Shown: positions 55,125-63,756 of the stretch, in pieces
Layout: each line of letters opens with the position of its first letter
How positions within the stretch are numbered: the first letter of the stretch is position 1
Assembly: GCF_039535095.1 (NCBI RefSeq)
Contig: NZ_BAAAWN010000001.1
Location: 2,604,001-2,668,000 of the forward strand
Direction of reading: 5' to 3'
DNA length: 64,000 nt
Source of the DNA: Arthrobacter ramosus
Lineage (GTDB): Bacteria; Actinomycetota; Actinomycetes; Actinomycetales; Micrococcaceae
Notes under the pieces: generated by a model
The model's input: only the letters and a program-made list of their open reading frames with translations
Told to the model about the DNA's origin: nothing
The model's database searches: none
Made by a program: the position numbers and the translations under genes

Positions 55125-55157
55125 TTGACAGAGAAAACTATACAGATGTAGAGTTTT
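55125..55157 (+). promoter_or_regulatory. Promoter and TetR operator of the permease/MoaF/aldehyde dehydrogenase unit
   Basis: TTGACA (55125-55130) and TAGAGT (55149-55154, 18-base spacing). An inverted repeat with arms AAAACTATAC (55134-55143) and GTAGAGTTTT (55148-55157), 9 of 10 symmetrical with spacer AGAT, lies over the promoter, as at the TetR1 site. Confidence 0.65.
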
Positions 55158-55304
55158 GCATGTGGCCGGGATCACTACCCGGGCCGCAGTCCTCGAAAGA
55201 CCTCCGGACCTACCCGCTACCGCGCATCGGCGCGCGAAAGCAGGGCCTTCTAACACCCCTTCCGCATCGGGCTTCCCGCCATTGCGCTTCTGAAAGAGCC
55301 ACCC

Positions 55305-56759
55305 ATGAACCAAGAACCAGCCGAGACCTCGACAGGTCTCGGATTAGTAGAGCCGATGTCCAACGCGCCCGCAGTGCGATTGAGGCCGAACAAGCTCGGC
55401 GTCATCGCCGTCGCGTTCTTCTCCATCGCCGCAGCCGCACCCATGGCCGCCGTTGTAGGGGCCAGCCCGGTGCTTTTCTCGGCAAGCGGCCCCGGGACCC
55501 CCGTGATTTACACCATCGCGGCGCTGCTCGTTGCGCTCTTCTCCGTCGGATACCTGCGGATGAGCCACCACATCACCAACGCGGGTGGCTTCGTCGCCTA
55601 TATCGCCAAGGGACTGGGCAACAAATGGGCCACCGCCGGTGCCGGCATCGCCATCCTCACCTATCTCAGCCTGCAGATAGGCCTCTGGTCCCAGTTCGGT
55701 GTCTTCGCCCAGCAACTGGTGCAAAGCCTCACCGGAATCGGCATACCCGTCTACGTCTGGATCGTCGTTGTCCTAGTATTGACCGCAGGACTGACGATGA
55801 AGGGCGTCGACGCTAGCCTGAAGGTCCTTGGAGTCTTGATCCTGGGAGAAACCCTTGTCGTAGCGGCCCTGGTGATTTCCCTGATTACCCGGAAGGGGCC
55901 GGGAATCTTCACGTTCGAGGGTTTCACCGCATCGAGTGTCTTCGGTCCAGGCCTGGGGATCTCCCTGCTGTTTGCCTTCGCCTGCTTCACGAGTTTCGAA
56001 GCCACGGTCGTCTTCGCTGAAGAGGCGAAAAATCCACGGCGGACCATTCCCCGCGCAGCCTACCTCGTCATCGCCTTCGTCGGGGTCTTCTACACGCTGT
56101 CCACCTGGGCGATCAGCGGCTCCATCGGAATAGACCACATCCAACAAGAGGCAAGCAACAATCCCGCCGGCATGATCTTCGACCTCGCCAATGCCAGTGC
56201 CGGCCCGTGGCTAAGCGTCGCCATGCAGATCCTCGTTGTCACGAGCTTCATCGCCATGCTCCTAGGGCTGTCCAACATGTTCTCCCGGTACCTGTTTGCG
56301 CTCGGCCGGGCCGGCGCCCTGCCCGCCAAACTTTCCTCCGTCTCCAAGACCGGTGCCCCGTCTTTCGCGGGCTTCGTCAACGCCTTGGTCGTCCTGGTCG
56401 TGATCAGCGCCTTCCTTCTGGCCGGAGCCGACCCTATCGGCATTGTCTTCTCCTGGTTCGTTGCCTTGGGCACGGCCGGCTTCATCACCATCTTGCTGCT
56501 GACCTCAGTCGCGATCGTCGCGTTCTTCGCCCGAAACGGCATCCGGGACAATCTCTGGGTCACCGTCCTCGCCCCTTCACTGTCCGTCCTGGCCTTCATC
56601 GTCATCGGATACCTGACCCTGGACAACTACGACGCCCTGCTCGGCGGTGCCGGCGGAGTCGCCCGGTGGCTCCTCCTCGGCATACCGATCTTCCTCGTGG
56701 CAGGACTGGCACGGGGGACACAGAAGCCCTCGATCAACTACGCCGCAGAAATCCTCTAG
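55305..56759 (+). CDS. APC superfamily amino acid/amine permease
   Basis: 484 residues, about 12 membrane segments. Typical APC features are GVIAVAFFSIAAAAPMAAVV at segment 1, a Gly-rich FVAYIAKGLGNKWATAGAG, and CFTSFEATVVFAEEAKNPRR in the loop after segment 6. Likely imports the amine that the oxidase consumes. Followed by the MoaF-like gene, 44 bases apart. Confidence 0.9.
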   Translation: MNQEPAETSTGLGLVEPMSNAPAVRLRPNKLGVIAVAFFSIAAAAPMAAVVGASPVLFSASGPGTPVIYTIAALLVALFSVGYLRMSHHITNAGGFVAYIAKGLGNKWATAGAGIAILTYLSLQIGLWSQFGVFAQQLVQSLTGIGIPVYVWIVVVLVLTAGLTMKGVDASLKVLGVLILGETLVVAALVISLITRKGPGIFTFEGFTASSVFGPGLGISLLFAFACFTSFEATVVFAEEAKNPRRTIPRAAYLVIAFVGVFYTLSTWAISGSIGIDHIQQEASNNPAGMIFDLANASAGPWLSVAMQILVVTSFIAMLLGLSNMFSRYLFALGRAGALPAKLSSVSKTGAPSFAGFVNALVVLVVISAFLLAGADPIGIVFSWFVALGTAGFITILLLTSVAIVAFFARNGIRDNLWVTVLAPSLSVLAFIVIGYLTLDNYDALLGGAGGVARWLLLGIPIFLVAGLARGTQKPSINYAAEIL

Positions 56760-56803
56760 CGACCGACATCAAGCCCCTCATGAATACCAAAAGGAATCAC
56801 ACC

Positions 56804-57607
56804 ATGACCTCAACGGAACTTCAGGACTACATCCCCCAAGACCAGTGGCCGCCTGTATCGGCCATGCTGGACGGCTTCGGAGACCAGACCCTCCCCGCCT
56901 CCCCCGCACTGGCCGGCACCACCGTCCGCCTCCCGGCAGAGGACGGGTCCACCACTGAATACGGGTTCGAGGATGCATCCTCTCTCACATGGCGCGTCTC
57001 AGGACGTGTTGCCAACCAGAGCGGCACAGCCACCTACAAGGCTATCGAGGCACGCCCCGGAATCTTCATCATTGACTTCGTCCTGGGCCAAGGCGTCGCC
57101 GCCGAGAACGTCACCATCGTTCTCGACCACAACACCGGGGCAGTCACCGCCGGCGTTTCCAGATTCGTCACCGTCGACGGCAAAACCCGAAGCACCACCG
57201 AATTCATCCACTCGAACACATTTGGCTCAGCCGCCGTGCACGGACGCTCCACCGGGTTGGTCGGAAAGCGGATCTTCTACCGCTACAGCGACGTTGAAAC
57301 CTACGAACACATCTACCTGAACCCGGGCACCTTCACCTGGAACTGCATCCGGGGCGGCGAGGCCGGACTCGCCGACACGGACCGCTGCATGACATGGGAC
57401 GTCGCGGATAACCTGTACATCTTCTTCTGGACAGAGAAAGTCATGACCGTCGAGGCCGTGCTGCTGGTCGATCTCCGGGAGCAGCGCTCGATCGGACGCA
57501 TGTTCGGATGGGACGATCCCGCCGCAGAACCCGTGATCCTGCCTTTCAACTCCCGGCTGAGCGTGCTGAATACCACCGAATACCCACAGGACACCCACAA
57601 ACACTAA
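56804..57607 (+). CDS. MoaF family protein of the monoamine regulon
   Basis: 267 residues from the ATG at 56804 with AAAAGGA upstream; the frame extends far into the permease gene but that part is not coding. Two-part MoaF layout: PASPALAGTTVRLPAEDGST and ATYKAIEARPGIFIIDFVLG, then FGSAAVHGRSTGLVGKRIFY and HIYLNPGTFTWNCIRGGEAG. MoaF genes belong to monoamine (tyramine) regulons in enterobacteria; the protein looks like a calycin-type beta barrel. Biochemical role unknown. Its position beside an amine oxidase supports the link. Confidence 0.8.
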   Translation: MTSTELQDYIPQDQWPPVSAMLDGFGDQTLPASPALAGTTVRLPAEDGSTTEYGFEDASSLTWRVSGRVANQSGTATYKAIEARPGIFIIDFVLGQGVAAENVTIVLDHNTGAVTAGVSRFVTVDGKTRSTTEFIHSNTFGSAAVHGRSTGLVGKRIFYRYSDVETYEHIYLNPGTFTWNCIRGGEAGLADTDRCMTWDVADNLYIFFWTEKVMTVEAVLLVDLREQRSIGRMFGWDDPAAEPVILPFNSRLSVLNTTEYPQDTHKH

Positions 57608-57657
57608 CTGGCCAACGAAGCAGGGCCATCACTTAGCTACTCGAAGAGGAGTACCCC

Positions 57658-59070
57658 ATGGAAACCTATGATTCATTGCTTGCCGGGATCTCCGCGGTCC
57701 CCGGTCAGGGCAGCCGCACCATCCTCGACCCTGCCACGGGCACCGCTGTCGGCGAGGCTCCCGTTCACACCGTCGAGGACCTTGAACGCGCCATCGCCGC
57801 CGCCCAAGCGGCCCAGCCTGCGTGGGCTGCGCTGGGCCACGACGCCCGGTCCGCCGCGCTCCTCAAGGCCGCCGACGCCGTCGAACGCTCCGCCGAAGAA
57901 CTCGCCCACCTGCTCTCCCGCGAGCAAGGCAAGCCGCTCAACGGCCCCAACGCCCGTTTCGAAGTCGGCGCCTGCGCCGCCTGGCTGCGCGCCACCGCCG
58001 GCACCCCGCTCGACCCCGAAACTGTCGTGGACGACGGCGAAACCCGCGCCGAACTGCACTACCGGCCCATCGGCGTCGTCGGCGCCATCGGACCCTGGAA
58101 CTGGCCCATGATGATCACCATCTGGCAGATCGCCCCCGCCCTGCGCATGGGCAACGCCGTCGTCGTCAAACCCTCCGAATACACACCCCTGTCCGTGCTC
58201 GCCCTGGCGGCCGTTATCAACGAAGAACTCCCCGAAGGCCTCCTCACCGTGGTCTCCGGCGGCCGCGACGTCGGCGCACGGCTGGCCGAACACCCCGCGA
58301 TCGGCAAGGTCATGTTCACCGGCTCCACCGCCACCGGCAAGGCGATCATCCGCTCCAGCGCGGACACGGTCAAGCGCCTCACCCTCGAACTCGGCGGGAA
58401 CGACGCCGGCATCGTCCTGCCCGACGCCGACCCCAAGGCCATCGCCGAAGGCCTCTTCTGGGGCGCCTTCATCAACACCGGCCAGACCTGCGCCGCGCTC
58501 AAACGCCTCTACGTCCACGACTCCCTCTATGAGGCAGTGTGCTCCGAGCTCACCGCCGTTGCCGCCGCGATGCCCATGGGGGTTGGCCTGGATGAGGCGA
58601 ACGTGCTGGGCCCGCTTCAGAACCGCGCGCAGTACGACATCGTCGCCCGCCTCGTGGACGCCGCCCGCGATTCCGGCGCCCGGATCCTGCTCGGCGGCAA
58701 CCCCGACGACGGCCGGCCCGGCTACTTCTACCCCACCACCCTCGTGGCCGACATCGACAACGACAACCCGCTCGTGGCCGAGGAACAGTTCGGCCCGGCC
58801 CTGCCCATCATCCGCTACAGCACGGTCGACGAGGCCATCGCCAAGGCGAACGCGCTCGACGTCGGACTCGGCGCCTCCGTCTGGTCCTCCGACCCCGCCG
58901 CGGCGCGCGACGTCGCCGCGCGCCTCGAGGCCGGCACGGTCTGGATCAACAAGCACGGCGCCGTCGACCCGCGTATCCCCTTTGGCGGCGCCAAGCAATC
59001 CGGCTACGGCCTCGAATTCGGCGCCGAAGGCCTCAAAGCCCTCGGCGTGCCGCAGATCATCAACGGCTAA
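57658..59070 (+). CDS. NAD(P)-dependent aldehyde dehydrogenase
   Basis: 470 residues. Catalytic Cys278 (NTGQTCAAL), general base Glu244 (LTLELGGNDA), Asn148 (GPWNWPM) and the cofactor stretch KPSEYTPLSV with FTGSTATGK. GAGGAG lies before the ATG. Oxidises the aldehyde released by the amine oxidase to the acid. Last intact gene of the amine unit. Confidence 0.92.
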   Translation: METYDSLLAGISAVPGQGSRTILDPATGTAVGEAPVHTVEDLERAIAAAQAAQPAWAALGHDARSAALLKAADAVERSAEELAHLLSREQGKPLNGPNARFEVGACAAWLRATAGTPLDPETVVDDGETRAELHYRPIGVVGAIGPWNWPMMITIWQIAPALRMGNAVVVKPSEYTPLSVLALAAVINEELPEGLLTVVSGGRDVGARLAEHPAIGKVMFTGSTATGKAIIRSSADTVKRLTLELGGNDAGIVLPDADPKAIAEGLFWGAFINTGQTCAALKRLYVHDSLYEAVCSELTAVAAAMPMGVGLDEANVLGPLQNRAQYDIVARLVDAARDSGARILLGGNPDDGRPGYFYPTTLVADIDNDNPLVAEEQFGPALPIIRYSTVDEAIAKANALDVGLGASVWSSDPAAARDVAARLEAGTVWINKHGAVDPRIPFGGAKQSGYGLEFGAEGLKALGVPQIING

Positions 59071-59265
59071 CGAACAGGCCCGGTAGCCATCGTCACCCGC
59101 GGAGGCACAGGTATCGGCGTGGCGTCTTTGGGAGCCCTTGGCGCCCAAGGATGGGAGGTTGTTATCTGCGGCCGCCGTTCCGGGAATCTGACGGCGGTTG
59201 CCGCGTCTGCCGGAGGCGTCCCCTTCGTCGCTGACGCTGCATCGAACGCTGACATCCACCGGCCA
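59071..59265 (+). pseudogene. N-terminal fragment of a short-chain dehydrogenase
   Basis: Directly after the aldehyde dehydrogenase stop the frame reads GPVAIVTRGGTGIGVASLGA, LGAQGWEVVICGRRSGNLTA, VAASAGGVPFVADAAS: the first two strands and cofactor loop of an SDR. The conserved TGGGTGIG is changed to TRGGTGIG and everything after about residue 60 is lost. No start codon remains. Confidence 0.75.
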
Positions 59266-59720
59266 GTTCCGCTTACTTCCTCGCGAATTTTTGGATCATT
59301 GCCGGTACCCCAAGTTGCACTCCGACCCCTCAACCCAGCGGCGGCTCCGCTATCAGAACGACACCGAAGACTTACAGACAGCCCAGTCAATGCGGAAAGC
59401 CCGTTGAACCATCGGGAGCCGAACAGTGACATCCAAGCCGTTCCCCTTACGGGCCATCAGCCGGTCGAGGTCTCTTCCATCCCCGGTGTCACCAGCCAAC
59501 GGCGGCAGCCCAAACGCAGGGCATTGCGGGCAACTGGACCCGGCTCTGACCGGAAGTCAGACCACCGGCAGGCCATGCAACCCCGTCCTGGTCAACCCAT
59601 GGAGAAGCAGAACACAGACATGCCGACCAACACAAGGAATGAGGTACCCGGCCCCACTAGCGGCCACCAGCAAAAACGAACCCAGAAGGGTCCAATAGAA
59701 AGCTGATTGTGCACATTCCT
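59266..59720. other. Stretch without a recognised gene before repeat copy B
   Basis: Several short open frames on the plus strand have no conserved motif. Lies between the SDR fragment and the tRNA-like repeat, consistent with a decayed island end. Confidence 0.35.
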
Positions 59721-59886
59721 AGGGCGCCAAACGCTCCCTGACCTGCGATAACACTGTGCCGAGGCGGGACTCGAACCGCGATCCCGGCCTTGGAAACACT
59801 GGGCAGTCCCGAAACATGCGGAATCCGGCCTGATCCGGCGGATGTACGGACCAGTCCGGCAGGTAAGGTGCGCACATTTTGCACAT
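59721..59886 (+). repeat. tRNA-like direct repeat, copy B (possible attachment site)
   Basis: Aligns with copy A (50203-50383) over its length: GCCAAA, then CTCCCTGACCTGCG, AACACTGTG, GAGGCGGGACTCGAAC, CCTTGGAAACA, CAGTCC and GCACATTTTGCACA. Reverse strand gives GGTTCGAGTCCCGCCTC, a tRNA 3'-half look. By eye about three quarters identical to copy A, with a short deletion in the middle. No intact tRNA or integrase is next to it. Confidence 0.6.
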
Positions 59887-60104
59887 GCGTTGCTGGTCCG
59901 CAACTTACCGATCCGGAGTTGGGTGAGGACTGAACCGAGCGCCAGCACAATGACTGCCGCTGATCCGTCGCGTACTAGGCCCGGTCGGGTTCCTTCCCGC
60001 CCTCGGCGACTCCCCAAGCCTCACGCGTCTGCCAGCGGACCAAGACCCAGAAGCCGCGTACCGGACGGCAGGCGTGTCGGTTCTCAGGATGGACACCCAG
60101 GAGA

Positions 60105-60381
60105 TTCCCCTGCTGGGCATCGGGAAACTCAATGCCGGCAGGTGCACGAGAACGTCGGCGTCGAGCATCGCGGTCTGGAGTCCTTCCCCCGTCCGGACGT
60201 CCGCCGCGGCGAAGCGTGTGTCCGTAACGAGGCCGTCGACGGGGTTAAGGTCGGAGAGGGTCAACTCGTATCCAGCGGCTAGGAGACGTGGTGCGAGGCC
60301 ACGGCCGATGTTCCCGCCGGCACCGGTAATGACGACGCGCGTGCCATTCGGCGCGGGAGCGCCCTGGTCTACGTGAATCAT
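60105..60381 (-). pseudogene. N-terminal fragment of an NAD-dependent epimerase/dehydratase
   Basis: From the ATG at 60381 the first 90 or so residues are an extended SDR start: RVVITGAGGNIGRGLAPRLL, LSDLNPVDGLVTD, RFAAADVRTGEGLQTAM, DADVLVHLPAL. Then the likeness stops and the frame runs on in Arg/Ser-rich residues without family features. The Tyr-Lys catalytic region is absent. Family length is about 300. Confidence 0.7.
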
Positions 60382-60493
60382 GATGTTCCATTCCGGAAGT
60401 CAGGAAATGCCGCAATATTTCTTCCGGCATCCCTGACCCGAGCCTGTCGGGAAGGTTCCTCGCCCTCAGCACCAGGCCGGGCAGATCAATACG

Positions 60494-60541
60494 CGGGAGC
60501 GCGCCCCATGGACGGAAGCCATGCCTCGGGACGCGCTCCCG
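60494..60541 (-). terminator. Stem-loop terminator after the inulin fructotransferase gene
   Basis: Perfect arms CGGGAGCGCG (60494-60503) and CGCGCTCCCG (60532-60541), 16 bases beyond the stop codon on the reverse strand. Confidence 0.6.
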
Positions 60542-60556
60542 GCGCGCCTTCGTCTG

Positions 60557-61909
60557 TCAGGGGGTCGGCCTGATAGCGGTGTCCGTGCTGTACGAGGTGA
60601 TCTGGGAGGCGGCACCGCTGTCGAGCACTTTCGAGTGGGTGGTTGATGCGTCGAGAACGACGTGCTGGGAAGCGACGTCGCTGACCACGTGGTTGAGCGC
60701 GACCACGTTGGCGTCCCCGCCGGCGATCAGGATCTGGGTCGGCTGGGCGCCGGCCGGGGCGATGTTGCCGCGCGGGACGTTGTAGGCGAAGAGGTTGTCC
60801 GAGATGAGGTTGTTGTCTCCCGCGACATGAACGACGCCGTAGAGGTCGTCGAGGCCGTTGCCGCGGCCGATGAACGGCGGGTACCCCTCGTTGGTCCGGC
60901 GGATGTGGTTGGCCGTGATGAGGTTCTCCTTGCAGCCGTTCAGCAGGCGGAGCATGCCCGGGTAAAAGCCCTGGAGCCTGTTCGAGGAGACTGAGCACCG
61001 GTTGCAGCCGGTGAGTTCGATGAGGCTGCGGCCGCGGGGAAAGAGGTTGTTGCCCGTGACGAGGAGGCCCTCGTGGTTCTCGGCCAGGAGGGTTACCCCG
61101 TCGGGGCCGGCACCCATGTGATTGCCGCTGACAATTGTGGCCTGCCCGGCACCCGTGAGCTCTACGCAGTTGCCGCATTCGGCGATCATGTTGTCGTTGA
61201 CGCGCAGCGCGTCGGCGCCGTGCACGACCAGGGCATGTTCGAGGTAAACGAATCCAATGCCGGTGATGTGGAAGGAGTCGTTGTCGGAGGCGACTTCGAT
61301 TCCGGTCTTGCCGTTGTGGTAGCTGTTCTTGTCGGGGGTGAAACCGACCCCGTCGAGGCAGAAGTCCCGGAACACGATTCCTGAAAGACGGGGATCCCCT
61401 GTCCGGCGGACGAGGAATGCCTGTGGCGCGCTCGGAGAGGTCAGGACGCGGATGTGGCTGGCTCCGGGCTGGAGGTTCTGCCATCCGGTCGGGTTCGAGT
61501 TGTCGAGGATGCTTCGGGAGAAGAACCCATGCCCGAAGCCTGCGATTGTCAGGTAGCTTATGTCGACGACGACCTGGGTGTGCAGGTCGTAGTCGCCGGG
61601 AGGGATAATGATCGCGGCTCCGGGACGCGCGTCCGGGGATGTCTGCCTTTGCTTGATGTCGGCGATGATGTCGTTGATGACCGCCCCGATGTCGGACTGT
61701 GCGGTGACCTCCGGGTGCGCCTGGATCCTCCATGTGGTTACGTCGTAAGTGTTGGGCGAATGGAGAGGGGCGCCTTGCTGGCCGTCGGCCGCATTGGCAT
61801 TCTGCATTGTTCCAAGGGTCAAGGCAGCCGCCAGCGTTCCGGCGGCTCCCGCCCCGATCAGCCGGCGGCGGCTTGGATTCTCTTTTTCTAGATTCTTGCC
61901 AGTTACCAC
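60557..61909 (-). CDS. ift: Inulin fructotransferase (difructose-anhydride-forming), GH91, Tat-exported
   Basis: 450 residues from GTG with AGGAG upstream. A twin-arginine signal (SRRRLIGAGAAG, cleavage near NANA-AD) sends the folded enzyme out of the cell. The mature part is a right-handed beta-helix, with PGAAIIIPPGDYDLHTQVVV, VNDNMIAECGNCVELTG (Asp/Glu in the region reported as catalytic) and NLFPRGRSLIELTGCNRCSV. It strongly recalls the Arthrobacter enzymes that cut inulin into difructose dianhydride (DFA I or III). Which DFA is made cannot be decided here. Divergent from a sugar ABC importer. Confidence 0.92.
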   Translation of the reverse strand: MVTGKNLEKENPSRRRLIGAGAAGTLAAALTLGTMQNANAADGQQGAPLHSPNTYDVTTWRIQAHPEVTAQSDIGAVINDIIADIKQRQTSPDARPGAAIIIPPGDYDLHTQVVVDISYLTIAGFGHGFFSRSILDNSNPTGWQNLQPGASHIRVLTSPSAPQAFLVRRTGDPRLSGIVFRDFCLDGVGFTPDKNSYHNGKTGIEVASDNDSFHITGIGFVYLEHALVVHGADALRVNDNMIAECGNCVELTGAGQATIVSGNHMGAGPDGVTLLAENHEGLLVTGNNLFPRGRSLIELTGCNRCSVSSNRLQGFYPGMLRLLNGCKENLITANHIRRTNEGYPPFIGRGNGLDDLYGVVHVAGDNNLISDNLFAYNVPRGNIAPAGAQPTQILIAGGDANVVALNHVVSDVASQHVVLDASTTHSKVLDSGAASQITSYSTDTAIRPTP

Positions 61910-62073
61910 GGGTTCTCCTCTATGAGATAAGACTGCTGCTGTTCAGAATCAGGCACTACCGGGTCGGCCGGCCGAAGGCTTGACTGTCCTTGTCATCTGC
62001 TTCGGCGGCATCACGCGCTCATTCCCGGGAAACGGTGAATGTCCCACATTGGACTGTTGCCCCAGCTGAAATG

Positions 62074-62130
62074 CCAAACCGTTTGGGCTAACGAGAGATG
62101 ACACTAGGAGCACGGCATACCGGCTGTCAA
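62074..62130 (-). promoter_or_regulatory. Promoter and LacI-type operator of the inulin fructotransferase gene
   Basis: Reverse strand: TTGACA (62130-62125), 18-base spacer, TAGTGT (62106-62101), and the LacI-like palindrome CCAAACCGTTTGG (62086-62074) over the transcription start. The 5' leader is about 180 bases. Confidence 0.7.
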
Positions 62131-62296
62131 CGCCAAAATTCGGACTGAAGTGTTTGGCAGTGCCGACGCACCTTACCTCTGGCCGGAGCGCCGGGCTTGT
62201 AGGCCCGAGCGGTCCCGGCACTGGGCCGTAAGGCTCCGGGCCGGGGCGCCTGCTGCTCCGGATGAAAGCCAGCAGACTCTCCGCGCCGTGTAACCC

Positions 62297-62356
62297 TTGA
62301 CACCCTCCGAGCTCCCGGCATAGTCTATTGCCAAGTCGTTTTGGCAAAACGGTTTT
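62297..62356 (+). promoter_or_regulatory. Promoter and LacI-type operators of the sugar ABC operon
   Basis: TTGACA (62297-62302), 18-base spacer, TAGTCT (62321-62326). Immediately downstream are TTGCCAA...TTGGCAA (62328-62334, 62341-62347) and the overlapping palindrome AAAACGGTTTT (62346-62356), typical of LacI-family sites. No LacI gene is in the window. Confidence 0.7.
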
Positions 62357-62409
62357 TCAATCCCCATCCAGTCTTCGTGTTCCATTCCCGAGAAAGGGAG
62401 TCGACAGCG

Positions 62410-63690
62410 ATGTCCTCTCGAAAAACAATCTCCAGGCTTGCCGCTATAGGTAGCCTTTCAACCGCCGTGATCCTGGCCGCGACCGCATGCGGCGCAGGAG
62501 GCCCGGCGACGTCCGGGGGCGCCGCGGGCAGTTCCATCAACGTCCTGGTGGAGGCCGGCGGCCATGCAGAACTGCAGCCGATTGCCGACCAGTGCAAGAA
62601 GGACAGCGGGATCAACGTCAACTTCGTTGAACTCCCCTATGACGGCCTTTTCAACCGTCTCTCCAGCGAGTTCTCTTCCGGCAGTGTCTCCTTCGATGTT
62701 GCTGCCCTGGACTCCGTCTGGCTGCCCAGTTTCAAGGACGCCCTGCAGCCCATCGATGAACTATTCACCGACGAGGCAAAAAAGGATATCTTCCCCTCAC
62801 TGGTCAAGGAAGCCAACGTCGATGGCCACTTCATTGGAATGCCGGCGTGGACCAACGCCGAGATAGTCCTCTACCGCAAAGACCTCTTTGAGGACGCCAA
62901 AAACAAGGCCGATTTCAAGGCCAAGTACGGCTACGACCTCGCCGCGCCCAAGACCTGGCAGCAATATCAGGATATCTCCGCCTTCTTCACCAAAGACGGC
63001 ATGTACGGCACGGACGTCAAGGGCGGCGTTGAGACCGAGTATCTCGCCCATGTGCTGCAGGCCGGATCGCCCATGGTCCTGGATAGCAACAACAACGTGG
63101 TCATTGACAATGCGGCCCACAAACAAGCGCTGGATTTCTACACCAGTCTCGTCAAGGACGCCCCGGCCGGTGCGGCCCAGGTCGACTGGGCCGCCGCCCA
63201 GAACCTCTTCAACCAGGGCAAGACAGCCATGACGCAGTTCTGGGCCCATGCCTACCGGCAGATCCCCAAGGACTCCCCCGTCTACGGCAAGGTCGGAACA
63301 GCCCCGATGATCGGCGGGTCCGCCGGTGTTGCCGGTGTTCCCGGCCCCTGGTACCTCTCAGTACCCAAGGCAACCAAGAACACGGACGCTGCCAAGAAGT
63401 TCGTCAAGTGCGCCTTCGACCACAATGATCTGGCCATCCAGTCAAGCCTTGGCCTGGCAGCACGAGTCTCCGCCTTCCAGAAGTACCAGGACCAGCCCGG
63501 CTACGAGAGTTTCAAGCCGCTGATCGAAACACTTAACGCTCCCGCGACGGCGACCCGTCCGGCAACGGCAAAGTGGCAGCAAATCGTCGACACCGTGCTG
63601 GTTCCGATGCTCCAGAAGGCCGTCGCCGGCGGAGACAGCACGACCTTGCTGGCGGACGCCAAGTCCAAGATCCAAGCCCTCCTTAAGTAA
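62410..63690 (+). CDS. Family 1 sugar ABC transporter substrate-binding lipoprotein
   Basis: 426 residues from the ATG at 62410 (AAAGGGAG upstream; longer frames begin in the operator region). Lipoprotein signal ending in LAATACGAGG with the lipid Cys. SBP_bac_1 features: VNFVELPYDGLFNRLSSEFS, VSFDVAALDSVWLPSF and QAGSPMVLDSNNNVVIDNAA. Divergent from inulin fructotransferase and under matching operators, so it probably binds difructose anhydride or fructo-oligosaccharide. A hairpin follows before the permease gene. Confidence 0.9.
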   Translation: MSSRKTISRLAAIGSLSTAVILAATACGAGGPATSGGAAGSSINVLVEAGGHAELQPIADQCKKDSGINVNFVELPYDGLFNRLSSEFSSGSVSFDVAALDSVWLPSFKDALQPIDELFTDEAKKDIFPSLVKEANVDGHFIGMPAWTNAEIVLYRKDLFEDAKNKADFKAKYGYDLAAPKTWQQYQDISAFFTKDGMYGTDVKGGVETEYLAHVLQAGSPMVLDSNNNVVIDNAAHKQALDFYTSLVKDAPAGAAQVDWAAAQNLFNQGKTAMTQFWAHAYRQIPKDSPVYGKVGTAPMIGGSAGVAGVPGPWYLSVPKATKNTDAAKKFVKCAFDHNDLAIQSSLGLAARVSAFQKYQDQPGYESFKPLIETLNAPATATRPATAKWQQIVDTVLVPMLQKAVAGGDSTTLLADAKSKIQALLK

Positions 63691-63694
63691 GACT

Positions 63695-63732
63695 CCGCGG
63701 CCGGCAGCAGCCCATGGCGTTGCCGGCCGCGG
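63695..63732 (+). terminator. Intra-operon hairpin between binding-protein and permease genes
   Basis: Perfect 12-base arms CCGCGGCCGGCA (63695-63706) and TGCCGGCCGCGG (63721-63732), no T-run. Such hairpins commonly give more binding protein than permease from one transcript. Confidence 0.6.
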
Positions 63733-63756
63733 CCCCAACCAGCGGAAGAGAATCCC

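Noticed and set aside
56207..56803. N-terminal extension of the MoaF frame into the permease gene
   Set aside because: The extension is out of frame with the permease and has no MoaF features; the ATG at 56804 has a good ribosome site.
57673..59259. 528-codon reverse-strand open frame across the aldehyde dehydrogenase gene
   Set aside because: It is antisense to a gene with all catalytic motifs; the translation is Gly/Val/Asp-rich without domains, a by-product of GC-rich third positions.
60486..61733. 415-codon second reverse-strand frame in the inulin fructotransferase gene
   Set aside because: Arg/Pro/His-rich translation offset from the true frame; no domain.
62156..62290. Third copy of the tRNA-like repeat before the sugar ABC promoter
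   Set aside because: It shares only a CGCACCTTACCT string and GC-rich hairpins with copies A and B; the T-arm box is absent.
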